This document shows positions 1-8,572 of a DNA stretch of 64,000 nt, in pieces. Source of the stretch: CAZYTX01 sp964650485 (GTDB lineage: Bacteria > RBG-13-61-14 > DATKZS01). The notes under the pieces are model-generated. The model was not told where the DNA came from and made no database searches. It saw nothing but the letters and a program-made list of their open reading frames with translations. Position 1 is the first letter of the stretch, and each line of letters begins with the position of its first letter. A program made the position numbers and the translations under genes. Location of the stretch: positions 1-64,000 of the forward strand of contig CAZYTX010000013.1 in NCBI GenBank assembly GCA_964650485.1, given 5' to 3'.

Positions 1-211
1 TGGTGGAGCTTTCCGGGAAACTGAAGGAGTTATGGCCGGTTGCGGAGCTTTCCGACCCGCCTGCCGCGCAGGACCTGTCTGCGTGCGGACACGCACAGGC
101 AGGCGCGGCGCGGGCAGGGAAGAAGGAATTGATATCCCTTTTGGTTGACTCCATCTCGATATCTGGCAAAAGGAAAATCGCGCAAATTTTTCTGAGTTGC
201 AACTATCTGGA
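1..211. other. Non-coding region downstream of tRNA-Pro
   Basis: I see no convincing gene here. The only marked structure is a nested GC-rich inverted repeat around 55-120, listed separately. The open frames that cross this stretch have no family resemblance and no ribosome binding site. Confidence 0.4.
74..103. repeat. Palindromic element with CCTGCCTG / GACAGG ends
   Basis: Read on the minus strand, this 30-nt unit has outer CCTG/CAGG ends, a CCTGCCTG start, an inner stem TGCGTG-TCCG-CACGCA and a GACAGG end. A second unit with the same ends but a different inner stem lies at 62065-62092, inside a transposase gene. The shared design suggests a dispersed family. Confidence 0.55.
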
Positions 212-246
212 TATGAAAAGAATTTCCGCGCCCGAAAACGCGGAAA
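212..246 (-). terminator. Rho-independent terminator after tRNA-Pro
   Basis: On the minus strand an 8-bp stem TTTCCGCG/CGCGGAAA (246-239 and 230-223) with an 8-nt loop is followed by the T-rich tail TTCTTTTC. It sits 13 nt past the tRNA 3' end and would end the whole thrS-to-tRNA transcript. Confidence 0.7.
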
Positions 247-259
247 CTATCCTTTTTAA

Positions 260-336
<77 letters not shown>

Positions 337-444
337 ACCTTGTGCGAGCGGTGTTAACTTCGCGCGGAATAATTGGAAGCGCCTTTTGGGAGGCGCTTCA
401 ATCCAGTGCTCCGATGCCCTCGAAATGATAGTCTAGGTTGGAAA

Positions 445-831
445 TTATTCTCTGTCAAGGATGTCTCTTATTTGTCTTAGCTGGGTGCAGAGTGTTTCAA
501 GCAGTTCCTCACGCTGTGCGGGGTCGAACTCGATGCTGAGCTGCCTGGGGGGTCCGTCCGGTGATTGCGAGCCCTTTTTGTTCTCCATTTTCGCTTTTGC
601 GCCTGCAATGGTGAACTTCTGGTCGTATAGGAGGTTCTTTATGATGAGTATGTTCTCGACGTCCCTTTTCCTGTAGAGCCTCTGGTTTGCCCTTGTCTTG
701 TTCGGCTTTATCTGCTTGAACTCTGATTCCCAGTATCTTAGGACGTGAGGTTTTAGTCCTGTGATCTTACAGACTTCCCCTATCCTGAAGTACCTTTTCT
801 GCGGGAGGGTGTTTTTTTGCGGCTGCGGCAT
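445..831 (-). CDS. MerR family transcriptional regulator
   Basis: This small protein (about 128 residues) has a single N-terminal winged-helix MerR domain. The motif YFRIGEVCKITGLKPHVLRY (about residues 15-34) is the DNA-binding helix-turn-helix, followed by the wing with RRLYRKRDVE-like sequence. The rest is a polar C-terminal region that could dimerise; no metal- or ligand-binding domain is visible. It follows ihfA by 19 nt in the translation operon and precedes tRNA-Pro, a conserved position for this orphan MerR in deltaproteobacteria. I chose the ATG at 831; a TTG two codons upstream is also possible. Its target genes are unknown. Confidence 0.85.
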   Translation of the reverse strand: MPQPQKNTLPQKRYFRIGEVCKITGLKPHVLRYWESEFKQIKPNKTRANQRLYRKRDVENILIIKNLLYDQKFTIAGAKAKMENKKGSQSPDGPPRQLSIEFDPAQREELLETLCTQLRQIRDILDRE

Positions 832-849
832 TTTCAAGGACTTTTCTGA

Positions 850-1173
850 TTAGCTCTGTATAGCTTCTCCCTGCTCTTTTTCTCTTTTTTGGCTTTTGCC
901 CTGGGCCACTGCTTTCTTTAGTATCTGACTGGCCTTGAAGGTGACCACATTGCGGGCGGATATTGTGATGGCTTCCCTGGTATGAGGGTTCCGCCCTATC
1001 CTTTGCCGCTTTGACCTGACCACGAAGTTCCCGAAGCCCGAGATTTTTATCTTCTCTCCCTCGGCCATGGTATCCTTCATGATCTCGAACACGGTGTCCA
1101 CGATCTCCGCGGCCTCTCTCTTGGAGAACCCCACCTGTTCGTAAATCTTCTCCACTATTTCCGCCTTGGTCAT
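850..1173 (-). CDS. ihfA: Integration host factor subunit alpha
   Basis: The product is a 107-residue HU/IHF-family DNA-bending protein. It begins MTKAEIVEKIYEQVGFSKRE and contains the family signature around residues 45-65 (GFGNFVVRSKRQRIGRNPHT), with the conserved RxGRNPxT arm that inserts into the minor groove. Its place after pheT is the classical ihfA position, also seen in enterics, and supports alpha rather than beta. IHF normally works as an alpha/beta heterodimer in nucleoid architecture, sigma54 promoters and recombination. The beta subunit is not in this window. The C-terminal tail is Lys/Glu-rich and slightly longer than in E. coli. Confidence 0.93.
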   Translation of the reverse strand: MTKAEIVEKIYEQVGFSKREAAEIVDTVFEIMKDTMAEGEKIKISGFGNFVVRSKRQRIGRNPHTREAITISARNVVTFKASQILKKAVAQGKSQKREKEQGEAIQS

Positions 1174-1196
1174 TTCAAACCTCCCGGCTTTTCTTT

Positions 1197-3608
1197 TCAG
1201 CGCAGGGATGCCCCCACCTTGCGCTGAAGCTGCTGGGCCAAACGGCCGTGTTCCTTGTTGACCTCATCGTCCGTCAGCGTCCTTTCCATGGACTGGTACT
1301 TAAGGTGAAAAGCCATGCTCTTTTTGCCCGGCGGCACCGAGCCGCCCCTGAATATATCAAACAAATCCATATTTGCAAGGCCCTGGCTTTTCATTTTCAT
1401 GGCGGCCCTGATAACCTGCTCCATGGTGACTTCCTCGTCCACCACCACTGCGATGTCCCGGAGCGCCGGCGGGAACTTGGACAGCTTCTTTGCCTTGGGC
1501 ACGTACCCGTAATGCTCGGCCAGCATACCAAAGTGCAGTTCGAAAATAAAGACGGGGTGCTTTATGTCAAAGTTCCGTGCGGCCAGCGGATGCAGCTCTC
1601 CAAAAGAGCCGGCGTAAGATGACCCCATCACCGCCCTTGCGCACTTTCCCGGGTGAATGAAGGGCTCGTCCCCGGAGCCCTGGATCCTTGCCGCGGGGTG
1701 TCCGGTCGCCGCCAGCACCTGTTCCGCCACCGCCTTTATATCATAGAACTCCTCGGCCCGGCCGTCCTCTTCCCACAGGGTCTTCTCCGTGGGAGGCGAG
1801 AACAGGCCCGTCATCATGGTCCGCTGCCGGGGCAGTTCTTCTCCGGTATCTTCGAACACCGCGTTTATCTCGTAGAGCCTTATTCCGCGGGTTGCTCCCC
1901 TGCTCCTGTTGGAATGGTAAGTTTGCAGGAGCTTGGGCACGAGGGTGGTGCGCATCACGGACTCGTTCTCCGAGAGCGGGTTGGCGATCCTCACCGCTCT
2001 CCGCCTGTGGTCGCTTTCAGGCAGGTTCAGGAGTCTCAAGCTTTCCGGGTTCTCGAAGCTGGTGAGAATGGCCTCGGAGAAGCCCAGCGCGCTCATCCTC
2101 TGCCGTATTAGGCGCGCCAGGTCGAGCTCCTTCTGCCCGGGCATGGGCTCCATCCTGAACCCGGGCATGGTGGCAGGTATGCGGTCATAGCCGGTGAGCC
2201 TGGCGATCTCCTCGATAAGGTCGTGCTCGTGCTCCAGGTCCGGCCGGTAGAATGGTGCAAGCACCTCCAGGTTATTTCCCTCCTGCTTGACCTCGATCCC
2301 GTCCAGGCGGGAGAGGGTCTCGGCCTGCTGATCGGCTGGAACCTCTATCCCGAGTATGCGGTTCGATCTCTCCGGCCTCAGCGTGATCCTTTTCTTTTCG
2401 AACCCCTGATCTCTTGCGTCAATGTATCCCTTGCTAAGCTTTCCGCCTGCGAGCTCGCTTATGAGGTCTGCGGCCCGGTCCGCGGCGAACACTGTGCCCA
2501 TGGGGTCCACGCCCTTGTCGAACCTCCTGCTGGCCTCGGTGGGGATGCCCAGCAGTCTCGCGGTCCTGCGCACGGAGACGGGGTTAAAGTACGCGCTCTC
2601 CAGCAGCACGTCCGTTGTCTGTTCCGAGACCTCGGACTCGAGGCCCCCCATGACCCCGGCTACTGCCACCGGACCTTTGCCGTCGCAGATCATGAGAGTG
2701 TCGTGGCGGAGTGTGTGCTCGCACCCGTCCAGGGTTGTGAACTTGTCACCCTGTTCCGCGTTCTTCACCACTATTCTCTGCTCATGGAGCTTGTTGAAGT
2801 CGAATGCGTGCAGGGGCTGTCCAATCTCCAGCATTACATAGTTTGTCACGTCCACCACGTTGTTAATGGACCTCATGCCTGCCTGCTCCAGCCTTTGCTT
2901 CATCCATTGCGGCGAGGGCCCGGGTTTGAGTGACTTTATCAGCCGGGCCACGTATCTTGGACATGCCTCATAGTTTTTAATCTCCACGCTGGCAAGCTCG
3001 TCCACCCGCGGCCCCTGTTCATTCAGGCTTATCTGTGGAAGACGCATCTTTGCGCCGGTGATGGCTGCCACTTCCCTTGCCACCCCGATCACGGACAGCA
3101 GGTCGCCCCGGTTGGGTGTGGGCTCGGTCTCGATTATCTCGTCCTCCTGTCCCAGGGCCTCCGGCAGCGTCTTTCCCACGGGTGTCTGCGGCGGCAGTAT
3201 CCATATTCCGGTGTGGTCGTCGGAGACTCCCAGCTCCTTTTGCGAGCACATCATTCCCCGGCTCTCCACGCCCCTTATCTTGGACTTCTTGAGCTTCATT
3301 CCGTCGGCGAGGACTGCGCCCGGTCTCGCCAGCGGCACTATGTCGCCCTCGCTGATGTTGGGCGCGCCGCAGACCACTGTGAGGGGCTCCTCCGAGGGGG
3401 AGGGCCTCACCTGGCACACGGTGAGCTTGTCCGCCCGGGGGTGTTTCTCTATCTTGTCTATCTTCGCTGTTATGACCCCCTCGAAGTCGGGCACGGAAGA
3501 GCCCAGGCACACGGTCTCGATCCCGGCCATTGTGAGCCTGTATGCGAGCTCCTCGGCCGAGAGGTCCAGGTCCACGTACTCTTTGATCCAGCTTAATGGG
3601 AGCTGCAC
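1197..3608 (-). CDS. pheT: Phenylalanine--tRNA ligase beta subunit
   Basis: This 803-residue protein has the full bacterial PheT layout. It has an N-terminal tRNA-binding OB domain (about 39-150), B3/B4 editing domain (about 210-385), B5 domain (about 405-475), a catalytic-like core and a C-terminal FDX-ACB anticodon-binding domain (from about 707, LSKFPPALRDIAVVVDEEV). With PheS it forms the alpha2-beta2 enzyme that charges tRNA-Phe and hydrolyses mischarged Tyr-tRNA. Translation starts at a GTG behind GAGGTGAAAA. Normally pheT follows pheS directly; here a GxxExxY gene and flanking repeats of about 460 nt separate them. It sits in the thrS operon and probably depends on its promoter. Confidence 0.96.
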   Translation of the reverse strand: MQLPLSWIKEYVDLDLSAEELAYRLTMAGIETVCLGSSVPDFEGVITAKIDKIEKHPRADKLTVCQVRPSPSEEPLTVVCGAPNISEGDIVPLARPGAVLADGMKLKKSKIRGVESRGMMCSQKELGVSDDHTGIWILPPQTPVGKTLPEALGQEDEIIETEPTPNRGDLLSVIGVAREVAAITGAKMRLPQISLNEQGPRVDELASVEIKNYEACPRYVARLIKSLKPGPSPQWMKQRLEQAGMRSINNVVDVTNYVMLEIGQPLHAFDFNKLHEQRIVVKNAEQGDKFTTLDGCEHTLRHDTLMICDGKGPVAVAGVMGGLESEVSEQTTDVLLESAYFNPVSVRRTARLLGIPTEASRRFDKGVDPMGTVFAADRAADLISELAGGKLSKGYIDARDQGFEKKRITLRPERSNRILGIEVPADQQAETLSRLDGIEVKQEGNNLEVLAPFYRPDLEHEHDLIEEIARLTGYDRIPATMPGFRMEPMPGQKELDLARLIRQRMSALGFSEAILTSFENPESLRLLNLPESDHRRRAVRIANPLSENESVMRTTLVPKLLQTYHSNRSRGATRGIRLYEINAVFEDTGEELPRQRTMMTGLFSPPTEKTLWEEDGRAEEFYDIKAVAEQVLAATGHPAARIQGSGDEPFIHPGKCARAVMGSSYAGSFGELHPLAARNFDIKHPVFIFELHFGMLAEHYGYVPKAKKLSKFPPALRDIAVVVDEEVTMEQVIRAAMKMKSQGLANMDLFDIFRGGSVPPGKKSMAFHLKYQSMERTLTDDEVNKEHGRLAQQLQRKVGASLR

Positions 3609-3625
3609 TTTTCACCTCTTTTTTT

Positions 3626-4065
3626 AACCACAGAGTCACGGAGGGCACAGAGTTTTTTTTAATTGCTTACCCTCTTTATTCCATCAACCAGCTTCACTGT
3701 GTTAAAGTTCAATATCAATCCCACCTTCAATCTCATCAGCTTCAGATAAGTTAAAACCTGTGCCGTATGAATCGGCCGGATAGAATCTATAGCTTTTATT
3801 TCAACAACCACCTTATTCTCCACCGGTAAATCCAACCTGTATCCACAATCAAGTTTTACTCCTTTGTACTCGAAAGGCAGAGGAAGTTGCCTTTTGAACT
3901 TGATGTCCCTTAAAGAAAGCTCCTTGCATAAGGCCGCCTCGTAAGATGATTCCAGCAATCCAGGACCAAGATGCCTGTGCACTTCAATCGCCGCTGCGAT
4001 AATGCTCTCGGTCAGAGTGTCCTTTTCCATTTATTTAACTCTGTGCCCTCTGCGCCTCTGTGGTT
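3626..4065. repeat. Inverted CACAGAG repeat pair around the GxxExxY gene
   Basis: The right arm (4037-4065) and left arm (3626-3652) are inverted copies of a roughly 27-nt unit, ACCACAGAG(G/T)(C)CRCRGAGGGCACAGAGTT. They bracket the 123-residue GxxExxY gene with only a few bases to spare. Similar units occur at 14101-14332, 16819-16842 and 42571-42660. The pattern suggests a module inserted between pheS and pheT. Confidence 0.75.
3659..4030 (-). CDS. GxxExxY protein (PD-(D/E)xK-like nuclease fold)
   Basis: The 123-residue product carries the family signature GLLESSY (about residues 24-30). It then has a PD-(D/E)xK-type core: YRLDLPVENKVVVEIKAID provides the Asp and the ExK pair, and QVLTYLKL gives the downstream QxxxY motif. 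That fold is typical of DNA-cleaving or repair enzymes, but the function of GxxExxY proteins is not established. The gene sits between pheS and pheT in the same orientation and is tightly framed by inverted CACAGAG repeats, so it looks like an insertion rather than a native operon member. Its AT content is visibly higher than that of the neighbouring synthetase genes. Confidence 0.85.
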   Translation of the reverse strand: MEKDTLTESIIAAAIEVHRHLGPGLLESSYEAALCKELSLRDIKFKRQLPLPFEYKGVKLDCGYRLDLPVENKVVVEIKAIDSIRPIHTAQVLTYLKLMRLKVGLILNFNTVKLVDGIKRVSN

Positions 4066-4069
4066 CTAG

Positions 4070-5086
<1,017 letters not shown>

Positions 5087-5097
5087 CGGCTACCACC

Positions 5098-5454
5098 TCA
5101 CTGGAGGGAAGCTTGCGCCTTTTCGGCTATGGTCTTGAAAGCCTCCGGGTCGCTGACAGCGAGCTCGGCCAGCACCTTTCTGTCTATGTCCACCTCCGCC
5201 TTTCTGAGGCCGTGCATGAATGTGGAGTAGCTCATTCCGTTCTGCCTTGCCGCGGCGTTGATCCTCATGATCCACAGCTTCCTGAAGTCCCTCTTCCTGG
5301 CCCTCCTGTCGCGGTAGGAGTAAGCCAATGCCCTCGATACGGTCTCGTTTGCGTGGCGGAAGCTCTTGCTCCTCTGTCCCCTGTAGCCCTTTGCCATTTT
5401 GAGGACCTTCTTGTGCCGCCTTTTCCTTGCCCTGCTGCTCTTTGCTCTCGGCAT
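5098..5454 (-). CDS. rplT: 50S ribosomal protein L20
   Basis: The 118-residue basic protein begins MPRAKSSRARKRRHKKVLKM and has the L20 pattern of a long basic N-terminal extension followed by a small globular domain, including LWIMRINAAARQNGMSYSTF. L20 binds 23S rRNA early in large-subunit assembly and, in several bacteria, represses its own infC-rpmI-rplT transcript. The gene follows rpmI by 10 nt and has a clear ATG behind AGGGGTGAACAC. Length and order are standard. Confidence 0.97.
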   Translation of the reverse strand: MPRAKSSRARKRRHKKVLKMAKGYRGQRSKSFRHANETVSRALAYSYRDRRARKRDFRKLWIMRINAAARQNGMSYSTFMHGLRKAEVDIDRKVLAELAVSDPEAFKTIAEKAQASLQ

Positions 5455-5464
5455 GTGTTCACCC

Positions 5465-5662
5465 CTACTTGTATGGAATGAGCCTGTTCACCTGGGCGCT
5501 GCTGGTTGCGTCCACGATGGTTGTTTTCTTCAGTCTGCGCTTCCTCACCCTTCTCTTGTGTGTGAGCAGGTGGCTCTTGCTGGCCCGGGCCCTTTTGATC
5601 CTGCCCGTGCCCGTCTTTGAGAAGCGCTTCTTTGCTCCGCTGTGTGATTTCAGCTTGGACAA
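5465..5662 (-). CDS. rpmI: 50S ribosomal protein L35
   Basis: The 65-residue product, beginning MSKLKSHSGAKKRFSKTGTG, matches L35 in length and sequence; a run of basic residues (THKRRVRKRRLKKT) marks the centre. Translation appears to start at TTG behind the good Shine-Dalgarno AAGGAGAAAGG. It is the usual small gene between infC and rplT. Confidence 0.95.
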   Translation of the reverse strand: MSKLKSHSGAKKRFSKTGTGRIKRARASKSHLLTHKRRVRKRRLKKTTIVDATSSAQVNRLIPYK

Positions 5663-5725
5663 CTTGCCTTTCTCCTTGATTTTCAGGTGGATGAGTTCCT
5701 CATCGGAGTTATTGATCGAATGAAC

Positions 5726-6307
5726 TCAGGCAGACTTTTCCTCTTTCTCCGCCTCCTCTTTTTCCTTTTGCTGTCTCTGTGTCAACTCGGACTTGGAGTA
5801 CGGCGCGATCACGGTTATGAGGTTCCTGCCCTGCATCTCCCCCTCGGTCATGGGCCTTCCCAGTGGCTCGAGCTTTTCAATCACCTTTTGCAGCATCTGC
5901 CTGCCCAGCTCCGGGTGGGCCATCTCGCGGCCCCTGAACCTTACGTGCACCTTTACCCGGTCGCCTTTTTCGAGGAACTCTCTTGCTTTTTTCAGCTTGG
6001 TCTGCAGGTCGTGCTCTTCGGTCTTGACTCGCAGCTTTATCTCTTTTAGCTGTTGTGCGGCCTGCTTTTTCTTGGCGTCACGTTTCCTCTTCTGCTGTGA
6101 GTACAGGTACTTTCCGTAGTCCATTATGCGCGCCACCGGAGGTTTCGCACCGGGCGCCACCTCGACCAGGTCCAGGCCCCTCTCTTTTGCCATGTCCAGG
6201 GCCTCCTTGGTGAGCACCACCCCCATCTTGTTGCCTTCATCGTCAATGAGCAGCACCTTGGGCGACCGTATTCTCTCGTTTACCGCTGTATCGGACTGTT
6301 GTGCGAT
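5726..6307 (-). CDS. infC: Translation initiation factor IF-3 (ATC start)
   Basis: IF-3 binds the 30S subunit, keeps the subunits apart and checks start-codon fidelity. The conserved N-domain, including VNERIRSPKVLLIDDEGNKM, begins upstream of the first ATG/GTG in this frame. Reading back gives an ATC codon at 6307-6305, seven nt after a perfect AGGAGG, for a 193-residue protein. A rare AUU/AUC/AUA start is the known hallmark of infC and lets IF-3 repress its own translation. The linker is Lys-rich and the C-domain is complete. The gene stands 96 nt after thrS, as in many bacteria. A shorter protein from GTG 6256 would lose the conserved N-terminus, so I reject it. Confidence 0.93.
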   Translation of the reverse strand: MAQQSDTAVNERIRSPKVLLIDDEGNKMGVVLTKEALDMAKERGLDLVEVAPGAKPPVARIMDYGKYLYSQQKRKRDAKKKQAAQQLKEIKLRVKTEEHDLQTKLKKAREFLEKGDRVKVHVRFRGREMAHPELGRQMLQKVIEKLEPLGRPMTEGEMQGRNLITVIAPYSKSELTQRQQKEKEEAEKEEKSA

Positions 6308-6403
6308 GTTCAGACCTCCTTTGCAAGCAACATTCCGGGGTTTCCGGGCATGTTATGTGTTACCGGGATTTCTATTTTCACCCTCCTTGCAAGAGTTTAA
6401 TTA

Positions 6404-8323
6404 CTATTTGTATTTTGTCTCGGGCAACCTGACCTCTTCGGCCACCCTCTGGATGAACTCCGAGACCTTCATGAATTTCCAGTCTTCGCCTCCCCTGGTC
6501 CGCGGCGACACGCCGTCGCCCTCGACCTCCTTGTCCCCGACCACCAGCATATAGGGAATCTTCTCGACCTCGCCCTCCCTCACCTTCTTTGAGAGCTTCT
6601 CGTTCCTCTGGTCCAGCTCAGCCCTTATTCCCGATGCCAGGAGCCTGTCCATCACCGACCCGGCGTGGGGTAAGTGCTGGTCGGTTATGGGCAGCACCCT
6701 TGCCTGCACCGGTGACAGCCATACAGGGAAGGCCCCTGCATAATGCTCTATCAGCACCCCCAGAAACCTTTCAATGGACCCCAGAACCACTCGGTGGATC
6801 ATGGCCGGCCGGTGCTTCTGGCCGTCCTTTCCGATATAGGAGAGATCAAAGCGCTCCGGCATAGTAAAATCGCATTGTATTGTAGCACATTGCCATTTTC
6901 TGTCAAGCGCATCTTTAAGTTTGATGTCTATCTTGGGGCCGTAGAAGGCCCCTTCCCCTTCGCAGGTCTCATATGGGTATCCCGAGGCTTGTATGGCCTC
7001 TATGAGTGCGGTCGTGGCTTTTTCCCACTGCTCGGATGATCCCATGTGGTCCTTGGGCTTGGTGGACAGTTCCATCTCCACCTCGAAGCCGAATACCTCC
7101 ATGACCTCGATCACAAAGCGCATCACTGAGAGGACCTCGTGGTGGAGCTGCCCGGGCGCGCACAAAATGTGGGCGTCGTCCTGGGTGAAGGCCCTCACCC
7201 TGAAGAGCCCGGAGAGCACGCCCGACTTCTCGTGCCGGTGCACGGTGCCTAGCTCGAAGTACCTTATGGGCAGGTCCCGGTAGCTCCTCACCTTGCTCTT
7301 GTATATTAGCATGTGTGAGAGGCAGTTCATTGGTTTTATCCCGTACTCCACCCCCTCCACCTCTGTAAAGTACATGTTCTCCTTGTAGTGGTCGTAGTGT
7401 CCGGAGGTCTTCCAAAGCTCGGACTTCAGCAGGGTAGGGCCGTACACTATGTGGTAGCCCCTTTTCAAATGCTCCCTCTTCTCGAACTCCTCGATGAGAG
7501 AGCGGATCAGCCCCAGCTTCGGGTGGTAGACCACGAAGCCCGGGCCCACCTCATCGTGGATGGAGAAGAGGTCCAACTCCCGGCCCAGCCTCCTGTGGTC
7601 GCGCTTCTTGGCCTCCTCCAGCCACTTCAGGTATCCTTTGAGCTCCTTTTTATCCGGGAAGGCCGCGCCGTAGATGCGCTGGAGCATGGGGTTTCTCTCG
7701 TCCCCCCTCCAGTAGGCCCCTGCCAGCCGGGTGAGCTTGTAGGCCTTTATATAGCCGGTGCTGGGAAGGTGCGGCCCCTTGCACAGGTCCACGAACTCGC
7801 CGTGCCAATACAGGCTTATGGTCTCGCCCTCTGGCAGGTCCGCGATCAGCTCCACCTTGTAGTCCTCGCCCATCTCGCGGAACAGCCTGATGGCGTCCTC
7901 CCGGGTGACCTCTTCCCTCTTGAAGTGAAGATCAGCCCCTATGATCTCGGCCATCTTCTCCTCGATCCGGGGCAGGTCCTCCGGGGTGAACCCGGGGGGA
8001 TAGTCGAAGTCATAGTAGAAGCCGCGTTCGATTGCCGGTCCGATGGTCACCTTGGCCTCGGGAAAGAGCTTCTTTACGGCGTCGGCCATCACGTGTGCAG
8101 CGGAGTGACGCAGCACCTCGGCCCCCTCGGGGTCCTTCAAGGTGAGCACGAGCAGGTCCCCGTCCACGGTCACGGGCTGGGAAAGGTCCATGGTGAGGCC
8201 GTTGATCTTTACTGCCACCGCCTGCCTGGCAAGCCCCTGGCTGATCTCTTCGATCACATCAAGAGCCTTTTTCCCCTCCTCGACCTCGATCTCGGACCCG
8301 TCGGGTAACTTCAGTAGAGCCAT
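6404..8323 (-). CDS. thrS: Threonine--tRNA ligase
   Basis: The 639-residue enzyme has a TGS domain (about 1-60), an editing domain with paired histidines, and a class II catalytic core. Zinc-binding Cys and His are visible in PMNCLSHML, and motif 2 in RHEKSGVLSGLFRVRAFTQD. A C-terminal anticodon-binding domain begins near the segment SPVQARVLPI. It attaches threonine to tRNA-Thr and removes serine. I chose the ATG at 8323 because GGAGAGG lies 8 nt upstream; an ATG ten codons earlier lacks this. It is the first structural gene of the operon. A promoter, a threonine-rich leader ORF and a terminator lie upstream, suggesting control by attenuation. Confidence 0.96.
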   Translation of the reverse strand: MALLKLPDGSEIEVEEGKKALDVIEEISQGLARQAVAVKINGLTMDLSQPVTVDGDLLVLTLKDPEGAEVLRHSAAHVMADAVKKLFPEAKVTIGPAIERGFYYDFDYPPGFTPEDLPRIEEKMAEIIGADLHFKREEVTREDAIRLFREMGEDYKVELIADLPEGETISLYWHGEFVDLCKGPHLPSTGYIKAYKLTRLAGAYWRGDERNPMLQRIYGAAFPDKKELKGYLKWLEEAKKRDHRRLGRELDLFSIHDEVGPGFVVYHPKLGLIRSLIEEFEKREHLKRGYHIVYGPTLLKSELWKTSGHYDHYKENMYFTEVEGVEYGIKPMNCLSHMLIYKSKVRSYRDLPIRYFELGTVHRHEKSGVLSGLFRVRAFTQDDAHILCAPGQLHHEVLSVMRFVIEVMEVFGFEVEMELSTKPKDHMGSSEQWEKATTALIEAIQASGYPYETCEGEGAFYGPKIDIKLKDALDRKWQCATIQCDFTMPERFDLSYIGKDGQKHRPAMIHRVVLGSIERFLGVLIEHYAGAFPVWLSPVQARVLPITDQHLPHAGSVMDRLLASGIRAELDQRNEKLSKKVREGEVEKIPYMLVVGDKEVEGDGVSPRTRGGEDWKFMKVSEFIQRVAEEVRLPETKYK

Positions 8324-8363
8324 GTTAAAGACCTCTCCATCGCGAAGAACCATTTATTTATTA

Positions 8364-8388
8364 GCCGTGGCGCCGTTGCGTCGCTTTA
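8364..8388. repeat. Copy of a GCCGTGGCGCCGTTGCGTC repeat
   Basis: The segment GCCGTGGCGCCGTTGCGTCGCTTTA in the thrS 5' region resembles segments at 16892-16919, 27771-27791, 40327-40351 and 40432-40460. All are intergenic or at gene edges. Copies are degenerate and some form weak hairpins. Confidence 0.45.
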
Positions 8389-8395
8389 GTCAAAA

Positions 8396-8425
8396 TAATA
8401 ATAAAAAGGCCGCCTTTTGGCGGCC
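8396..8425 (-). terminator. Rho-independent terminator in the thrS leader (attenuator)
   Basis: On the minus strand GGCCGCC-AAAA-GGCGGCC (8425-8408) is a perfect 7-bp GC stem followed by TTTTTATTATTATTTT. It lies between the thrS leader ORF and thrS itself, 85 nt before the start codon, so transcripts from the thrS promoter must pass it. Upstream GGCCC segments inside the leader ORF can pair with the GGGCC that abuts the stem, a possible antiterminator. Confidence 0.8.
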
Positions 8426-8447
8426 CGGCAAGCGAGATCAGGAGATA

Positions 8448-8531
8448 CTATCCATGTTCCCCGCTTCCCAGGGCCAGGGGCCTGGTAGTAGTAAAGTAGG
8501 TATCTGTGAGTGTCGGTTTCATTATGTTCAT
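8448..8531 (-). CDS. Threonine-rich leader peptide of thrS
   Basis: This is a 27-codon ORF (or 24 codons from a second ATG at 8522) that ends in TAG 23 nt before the thrS-leader terminator stem. Its centre reads TLTDTYFTTT, with six threonine codons in ten positions (ACA, ACA, ACC, ACT, ACT, ACC). Leader peptides rich in the amino acid being sensed are the mark of ribosome-mediated transcription attenuation, as in the enteric thr operon leader. Stalling at these codons when Thr-tRNA is scarce would be expected to prevent the terminator. The promoter places the transcript start only about 4 nt before the first ATG, so translation may be leaderless. The arrangement is seen directly; the regulation is inference. 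Confidence 0.75.
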   Translation of the reverse strand: MNIMKPTLTDTYFTTTRPLALGSGEHG

Positions 8532-8541
8532 TGTGTAAGAT

Positions 8542-8569
8542 ATTATATACAATGCAGCGAGCAAGTCAA
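8542..8569 (-). promoter_or_regulatory. Sigma70-type promoter of the thrS operon
   Basis: On the minus strand TTGACT (8569-8564) and TATAAT (8547-8542) are separated by 16 nt. The predicted start is near 8535, just ahead of the leader ORF. The promoter lies in the 3' edge of the upstream gene's stop region. Confidence 0.8.
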
Positions 8570-8572
8570 GTT

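Noticed and set aside
7388..8308. 306-codon plus-strand frame
   Set aside because: Antisense to thrS; sequence is typical of mirrored synthetase codons.
8396..8535. T-box riboswitch in the thrS leader
   Set aside because: No AGGGTGGNACCGCG-type antiterminator motif is present; the leader is short and carries a Thr-rich ORF instead.
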